NCBI GenBank assembly: GCA_030710605.1
Contig: CP092868.1
Span: 26,355,050 to 26,419,049, forward strand
Source: Cordylochernes scorpioides
Taxonomy: Eukaryota > Arthropoda > Arachnida > Pseudoscorpiones > Chernetidae
Reading direction: 5' to 3'
DNA length: 64,000 nt
The notes below the pieces were generated by a model. It had not been told where the DNA came from. It did not search any database and saw only the letters and a program-made list of their open reading frames with translations. Each line of letters opens with the position of its first letter. The stretch's first letter is position 1. Below are positions 57,276-64,000 of this stretch, one piece after another. The position numbers and the translations under genes are program-made.

Positions 57276-57825
57276 ACGCCGCATAGTATGAATCTATGTA
57301 AAACCAGAAGATATGCAAATATATTCACAAGTATAAGTACAGAGAGGTGATTTGAAAACGTTAATTTATTGATAATCACATTACGTTATCTTCCATTCCT
57401 TTTTCTAATTTCGATCCATAATTACGTTAAAAGATTCTCTCTTTTTTATTAGTATTTTAGAGAGTCAGGGCACGCCCACATTTTCTCTGATTGCCTCTTT
57501 TCTCCCCACGAATGACGTTAGAATTCTTCCTTTTCCCATAGGATTCCTATGATCTTTAAAAACCTCTACATAGATGGTCTCTGAAGAAGGAGAAAGCTCT
57601 AAATTCTCAAACATTTGTGATTTTTAATCTATCGTATTTATACGATAAAAAACATGGCGAAGGAAGACGAGTTTCTTTTATTGGTGCATTAGAGTAAGCT
57701 TTCGGGCAAAAGACCTTCGTCAGGCAAGATAAAAACGACACTATCTTATTGTAACATTGAAGTGAATTAATAAAAATCAATAAAACATATACAAGTATTT
57801 GAAAATAGAGCAATCCATAGATCAA

Positions 57826-58196
57826 TCCACTGTTCCGACTTTCTGGCAACCTCCAACATCTTCCATTCAATCCACTGTTCCGACTTTCTGGCAGTTCCCA
57901 ACATCTTCCATTCAATCCACTGTTCCAACTTTCTGGCAGCCTCCAACATCTTCCATTCAATCCACTGTTCCGACTTTCTGGCAGCCTCCAACATCTTCCA
58001 TTCAATCCACTGTTCCAACTTTCTGGCAGCCTCCAACATCTTCCATTCAATCCACTGTTCCGACTTTCTGGCAGCCTCCAACATCTTCCATTCAATCCAC
58101 TGTTCCAACTTTCTGGCAGCCTCCAACATCTTCCATTCAATCCACTGTTCCAACTTTCTGGCAGCCTCCAACATCTTCCATTCAATCCCCTGTTCC
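57826..58196 (-). repeat. 45-bp minisatellite, inverted block, 8 copies
   Basis: Units CAATCCACTGTTCCGACTTT, CTGGCAGCCTCCAACATCTT and CCATT, every 45 bp. This is the reverse complement of the large array that starts at 58,543. Confidence 0.95.
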
Positions 58197-58204
58197 GACA
58201 ATCT

Positions 58205-58345
58205 TTAAGAGAATATATTGGATCAAAATATCATTTATTTACCAATATTTCAGTTGGCTGAACGCCAACCTTTATCAAGGTATTATACGCTATAAATATA
58301 CGTGTATATAGGAAATGAAAACATTAATACATTAATGTTTATTTT
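58205..58345 (-). repeat. GTTGGC-hairpin tail module
   Basis: CCAATATTTCAGTTGGCTG and AACGCCAACCTTTATCAAGG as at 50.25 kb, lying between the two inverted minisatellite blocks. Confidence 0.65.
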
Positions 58346-58349
58346 ACAC

Positions 58350-58527
58350 ATTAAAAGAGCCCCGTTTGGTTACTTGCACTCGCTGGTGAGGTTGGACTTT
58401 TTTAAGAATCGGGGGCCATTGGAGCTTTTTTTTTTTTATCATAAAAAAAGTGTCCAATGCGGGAATCGAACCCGGGTCGCAACGGTCGAAAACCACCAGT
58501 TTAGACCATCCTTCGACCAACCCCCTT
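58350..58527 (-). mobile_element. tRNA-derived SINE, copy C
   Basis: On the minus strand, the tRNA-like head from about 58,527 to 58,453 (GGGTTCGATTCCCGCATTGG) and the first part of the body to AACGGGGCTCT. The 3' body is missing. Confidence 0.8.
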
Positions 58528-58542
58528 TTCTTTCTTTTAAAG

Positions 58543-61500
58543 ATTGAATGGAAGATGTTGGAGACTGCCAGAAAGTTGGAACAGTGGATTGAATGGAAGA
58601 TGTTGGAACTGCCAGAAAGTCGGAACAGTGGATTGAATGGAAGATGTTGGAGACTGTCAGAAAGTCGGAACAGTGGATTGAATGGAAGATGTTGGAGACT
58701 GCCAGAAAGTCGGTACAGTGGATTGAATGGAAGATGTTGGAGACTGCCAGAAAGTCGGAACAGTGGATTGAATAGAAGATGTTGGAGACTGCCAGAAAGT
58801 TGGAACAGTGGATTGAATGAAAGATGTTGGAGACTGCCAGAAAGTCGGAACAGTGGATTGAATGGAAGATGTTGGAGACTGCCAGAAAGTCGTAACAGTG
58901 GATTGAATGGAAGATGTTGGAGACTGCCAGAAAGTCGGAACAGTGGATTGAATGGAAGATGTTGGAGACTGCCAGAAAGAAGTCGGAACAGTGGATTGAA
59001 TGGAATATGTTGGAGACTGCCAGAAAGTCGGAACAGTGGATTGAATGGAAGATGTTGGAGACTGCCAGAAAGAAGTCGGAACAGTGGATTGAATGGAATA
59101 TGTTGGAGACTGCCAGAAAGTCGGAACAGTGGATTGAATGGAAGATGTTGGAACTGCCAGAAAGTCGGAACAGTGGATTGAATGGAAGATGTTGGAGACT
59201 GCCAGAAAGTCGGAACAGTAGATTGAATGGAAGATGTTGGAGACTGCCAGAAATTCGGAACAGTAGATTGAATGGAAGATGTTGGAGCCTGCCAGAAAGT
59301 CGGAACAGTAGATTGAATGGAAGATGTTGGAGACTGCCAGAAAGTTGGAACAGTGGATTGAATGGAAGATGTTGGAGACTGCCAGAAAGTCGGAACAGTG
59401 GATTGAATGGAAGATGTTGGAGACTGCCAGAAAGTCGGAACAGTGGATTGAATGGAAGATGCTGGAGCCTTCCAGAAAGAAGTCGGAACAGTGGATTGAA
59501 TGGAAGATGTTGGAGTCTTCCAGAAAGAAGTCGGAACAGTGGATTGAATGGAAGATGTTGGAGTCTTCCAGAAAGAAGTCGGAACAGTGGATTGAATGGA
59601 AGATGTTGGAGACTGCCAGAAAGTCGGAACAGTGGATTGAATGGAAGATGTTGGAGCCTTCCAGAAAGAAGTCGGAACAGTGGATTGAATGGAAGATGTT
59701 GGAGACTGCCAGAAAGAAGTCGGAACAGTGGATTGAATGAAAGATGTTGGAGACTGCCAGAAAGAAGTCGGAACAGTGGATTGAATGGAAGATGTTGGAG
59801 CCTGCCAGAAAGTCGGAACAGTGGATTGAATGGAAGATGTTGGAGACTGCCAGAAAGAAGTCGGAACAGTGGATTGAATGGAAGATGTTGGAGCCTGCCA
59901 GAAAGTCGGAACAGTGGATTGAGTGGAAGATGTTGGAGACTGCCAGAAAGTCGGAAGAGTGGATTGAATGGAAGATGTTGGAGGCTGCCAGAAATTCTGA
60001 AGAGTGGATTGAATGGAAGATGTTGGAGGCTGCCAGAAAGTCGGAACAGTGGATTGAATGGAATATGTTGGAGACTGCCAGAAAGAAGTCGGAACAGTGG
60101 ATTGAATGGAAGATGTTGGAGACTGCCAGAAAGTCGGAACAGTGGATTGAATGGAAGATGTTGGAGACTGCCAGAAAGTCGGAACAGTGGATTGAATGGA
60201 AGATGTTGGAAACTGCCAGAAAGAAGTCGGAACAGTGGATTGAATGGAAGATGTTGGAGACTGCCAGAAAGTCGGAACAGTGGATTGAATGGAAGATGTT
60301 GGAAACTGCCAGAAAGTCGGAACAGTGGATTGAATGGAAGATGTTGGAGACTGCCAGAAAGTCAGAACAGTGGATTGAATAGAAGATGTTGGAGACTGCC
60401 AGAAAGTCAGAACAGTGGATTGAATGGAAGATGTTGGAGACTGCCAGAAAGTCGGAACAGTGGATTGAATGGAAGATGTTGGAGACTGCCAGAAAGAAGT
60501 CGGAACAGTGGATTGAATGGAAGATGTTGGAGACTGCCAGAAAGTCGAAACAGTGGATTGAATGGAAGATGTTAGAGACTGCCAGAAAGTCAGAACAGTG
60601 GATTGAATGGAAGATGTTGGAGTTTGCCAGAAAGTCGGAACAGTGGATTGAATGGAAGATGTTGGAGACTGCCAGAAAGTCGGAACAGTGGATTGAATGG
60701 AAGATGTTGGAGACTGCCAGAAAGTCGGAACAGTGGATTGAATGGAAGATGTTGGAGACTGCCAGAAAGTCGGAACAGTGGATTGAATGGAAGATGTTGG
60801 AGACTGCCAGAAAGTCAGAACAGTGGATTGAATGGAAGATGTTGGAGACTGCCAGAAAGTCAGAACAGTGGATTGAATGGAAGATGTTGGAGACTGCCAG
60901 AAAGAAGTCGGAACAGTGGATTGAATGGAAGATGTTGGAGGCTGCCAGAAAGTCAGAACAGTGGATTGAATGGAAGATGTTGGAGACTGCCAGAAAGTCG
61001 GAACAGTGGATTGAATGGAAGATGTTGGAGACTGCCAGAAAGAAGTCGGAACAGTGGATTGAATGGAATATGTTGGAGACTGCCAGAAAGTCGGAACAGT
61101 GGATTGAATGGAAGATGTTGGAGACTGCCAGAAAGAAGTCGGAACAGTGGATTGAATGGAATATGTTGGAGACTGCCAGAAAGTCGGAACAGTGGATTGA
61201 ATGGAAGATGTTGGAGACTGCCAGAAAGAAGTCAGAACAGTGGATTGAATGGAAGATGTTGGAGACTGCCAGAAAGTCGGAACAGTGGATTGAATGGAAG
61301 ATGTTGGAGACTGCCAGAAAGTCGAAACAGTGGATTGAATGGAAGATGTTGGAGACTGCCAGAAAGTTGGAACAGTGGATTGAATGGAAGATGTTGGAGA
61401 CTGCCAGAAAGTCGGAACAGTGGATTGAATGGAAGATGTTGGAGCCTGCCAGAAAGTTGGAACAGGGGATTGAATGGAAGATGTTGGAGACTGCCAGAAA

Positions 61501-62433
61501 GAAGTCGGAACAGTGGATTGAATGGAAGATGTTGGAGCCTGCCAGAAAGTTGGAACAGTGGATTGAATGGAAGATGTTGGAGACTGCCAGAAAGAAGTCG
61601 GAACAGTGGATTGAATGGAAGATGTTGGAGACTGCCAGAAAGTTGGAACAGTGGATTGAATGGAAGATGTTGGAGACTGCCAGAAAGTTGGAACAGTGGA
61701 TTGAATGGAAGATGTTGAAGACTGCCAGAAAGTCGGAACAGAGGATTGAATGGAAGATGTTGGAGACTGCCAGAAAGTTGGAACAGTGGATTGAATGGAA
61801 GATGTTGGAGACTGCCAGAAAGAAGTCGGAACAGTGGATTGAATGGAAGATGTTGAAGACTGCCAGAAAGTCGGAACAGGGGATTGAATGGAAGATGTTG
61901 GAGACTGCCAGAAAGTTGGAACAGTGGATTGAATGGAAGATGTTGAAGACTGCCAGAAAGTCGGAACAGGGGATTGAATGGAAGATGTTGGAGACTGCCA
62001 GAAAGAAGTCGGAACAGTGGATTGAATGGAAGATGTTGGAGACTGCCAGAAAAGGGGAACAGTGGATTGAATGGAAGATGTTAGAGACTGCCAGAAAGTC
62101 GGAACAGTGGATTGAATGGAAGATGTTGGAGACTGTCAGAAAGTCGGAACAGTAGATTGAATGGAAGATGTTGGAGACTGCCAGAAAGTTGGAACAATGG
62201 ATTGAATGGAAGATGTTGGAGACTGCCAGAAAGTCGGAAAAGTGGATTGAATGGAAGATGTTGGAGACTGCCAGAAAGTCAGAACAGTGGATTGAATGGA
62301 AGATGTTGGAGGCTGCCAGAAAGTTGGAACAGTGGATTGAATGGAAGATGTTGGAGACTGCCAGAAAGTTGGAACAGTGGATTGAATGGAAAATGTTGGA
62401 GACTGCCAGAAAGAAGTCGGAACAGTGGATTAG
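58543..62433 (+). repeat. 45-bp minisatellite, main block, about 85 copies
   Basis: The unit is GATTGAATGGAAGATGTTGG, AGACTGCCAGAAAGTCGGAA and CAGTG (45 bp). A frequent 48-bp variant carries an extra AAG (GAAAGAAGTCGG). Two plus frames stay open for up to 589 codons (MLETARKSEQWIEWK or GRCWRLPESRNSGLN per unit). The frames are interrupted by single-base deletions and point-mutation stops, so coding is not supported. 45- and 48-bp units are intermixed in partly regular runs. Confidence 0.95.
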
Positions 62434-62439
62434 TAACCT

Positions 62440-63330
62440 GAGCTAACCACCACGGAAGTCCCGTTAAATGTCCCAAAGCTGTCATTGAGGCCCCCTTCCT
62501 AGTCCCCCTACAGTTCCATATTTAGTAACACAGGGTCGAAACCCTCCCTTCCCTTGTCTTCTATACAAGATGTTGAAAGAATCTGTATGAAACACCTTAC
62601 ATCTTCGAAATGTGTGGGTTATTTTAGAAACAACCTCTTTCAATAACTTTTTCACAATCCTTTTCAACTTTATTATTGTACTATTGGAATTCTAGTAAGA
62701 AGATTTACTTTGAAATATGATGAAAGATATCAGTCTCATATATTATTTGAGATTCAAAGCGCATTTTTTACCTGTAATAAAATGAGAAATTTGTGAGAAA
62801 TCAAAATTCTATTTTTTCCAGGAAACAGGTTAAATCAACATTTAGTTGATTTCTGTTCCACTAGATGGCGCTCTGTCATCTAAAAAAAAAACGCCCTGTT
62901 AATGGTCAGAATATACCTAATTTGTTTTTAAAATTCTATTTAATTCCTGTTTGAGAGAAAAAAACAATTAGCAACGATTGTCTACTTCGCTTTAATCTCT
63001 AAAACTATTTTGTGGTCAATGGTCAAAAAGAAATAAAGATTAATCAATGAATATATATATACTTTTTTCCCAAATGTTAATGAACTCCTCTGATACTCTT
63101 AATTGATTTCAATGTTGTTTTCTTTATGACATATTGGGTTAATTCGATTTATTGATTTCATTTTTCAATATCCTGATCCATGGGGTCACTTCGTCTGCTG
63201 CTAAAATAATAGAGAAATAACGTTTTTTTGATCATTTTTGGCTTTGGTTTTTATTTCATTGTGTTATATCCACTTCCTTATCTCTTTTTATCTACACAAT
63301 TCATTTAAAATTTATTTGCTAGGAATATAA
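62440..63330. other. non-coding DNA, no clear feature
   Basis: 62,440-62,670 is GC-richer and has a short minus frame (VFHTDSFNILYRRQGKGG) without splice support. CACTAGATGGCGCT at about 62,860 also occurs near 20,895, with similar flanks, so a diverged dispersed repeat is present. The rest is AT-rich. Confidence 0.4.
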
Positions 63331-63332
63331 CC

Positions 63333-63791
63333 TATACTCATGGACAAAACTTAAGAAAGTGGAATGTTTTTGATATCGCTCGTCGTCTGCTTTATAAAAA
63401 AAAAGCTTTTATTTAACTTGCCTTCATGTCTGTCTGTCCGTCTGTCTGTTTGTCTGCCTACAAATTTTGTAATCAATTTTCAGTATACTTCTAGGAGCAC
63501 GTAGAAATCTCAAATTTTGTACACTTTTTTTTTTTCTAAGGAGACAGAGACAATTTTGTTCACACTTGGTTATCTCGTGTTTCTTCAATAAAGGTCACTG
63601 TAATATCTTTCAGAGTTATTGTCTGAATCCCGATATACATGCTAAAAGGTATAACTTCCTTAAGTTTTGTTCACACTTGGTTATCTCGTGTGTCTTCAAT
63701 AAAGATCACTGTAATGTATTTCAGAGTTATTATCTGAATCCCGATATATATGTTAAAAGGTACAACTTCCTTAAGTTTTGTCTATGAGTGT
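63333..63791 (+). mobile_element. Tc1/mariner-like non-autonomous element, second member
   Basis: The ends are TATACTCATGGACAAAACTT and, inverted, TACACTCATAGACAAAACTT. The interior has two of the same 111-bp-type units (CACACTTGGTTATCTCGTG, CAGAGTTATTGTCTGAATC) as the element at 23.8-24.3 kb. It also has a CTGTCTGTCCGTCTGTCTG simple repeat. There is no transposase. Confidence 0.75.
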
Positions 63792-63794
63792 AAA

Positions 63795-64000
63795 TGGGAA
63801 ATTATACACACAGTTACGTTCAATCCTAGCGGAGAGATTTGACAACCAGTGCGTGTTTTCTAGTCATCTTCTTTTTCATTTTTTAACGATAATCTCATCT
63901 TTTCTACTGAGCTGTATATCTGATATTGCATGTAGACAAAGCATTCATCAGCCAATAATTCAGAGAAATATTTGTAAATTTTTGATTTATTACGGTGATA
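63795..64000. other. AT-rich window edge
   Basis: No feature that I can support. Confidence 0.5.

Noticed and set aside
58450-62446. ORFs of 109-589 aa in the 45-bp minisatellite.
   Set aside because: They follow from a unit length divisible by 3 and run in two frames at once. They are broken by point stops and single-base deletions.

Overview
This is a gene-poor, AT-rich window of nuclear DNA from an invertebrate animal. Evidence for that: canonical-looking splice signals around short candidate exons, tRNA-derived SINEs, LINE tails, Helitrons, a gag-like ORF, MITEs, and tandem arrays derived from animal-type 5S rRNA and U6 snRNA. The 5S-derived sequence looks metazoan. I cannot name the phylum with confidence; a lophotrochozoan such as a mollusc is plausible but unproven. 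There is one 100-N scaffold gap.

Layout. 1-6 kb: AT-rich DNA, candidate minus-strand terminal exons (about 2.1 and 3.6-4.3 kb), a foldback element and a 128-bp tandem array. 6-12.3 kb: a MITE, a three-copy 920-bp tandem repeat whose junctions fall inside a SINE head, a full SINE, and a Helitron inverted repeat carrying a Pif1-type helicase fragment. 12-25 kb: dispersed repeats, a 381-bp Helitron, a minus-strand candidate exon (18.5 kb), a tRNA retrocopy with a perfect 15-bp target duplication, a Tc1/mariner-like element and a solo LTR. 25-33 kb: mostly AT-rich sequence with two promoter-like CpG patches and LINE tails. 34-43 kb: minisatellites, copies of a hairpin-rich short retroelement (one nested in a SINE), and a 55-copy satellite made from the 5' half of 5S rRNA. 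44-45.6 kb: a GC-rich retroelement with an intact 400-aa gag-like zinc-knuckle ORF between 12-bp repeats. 47-52 kb: MITEs, a Helitron, an LTR remnant, a near-perfect hairpin, a SINE and a 25-copy satellite from the catalytic core of U6. 52-64 kb: a candidate exon and further arrays, including a 45-bp minisatellite present in both orientations over 4.6 kb.

The most notable signal is that two unrelated small-RNA genes, 5S and U6, each gave rise to a truncated tandem satellite within about 14 kb, both antisense to the given strand. A second is a recurrent short module, CCTG.YGAAGG, then a hairpin, then CGAAAGCTTG, then often AATAAA, found at about fourteen places in otherwise different repeats with compensatory stem changes. 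The only long ORF with convincing protein features is the gag-like one. The long ORFs in the arrays exist because the repeat units are multiples of three.
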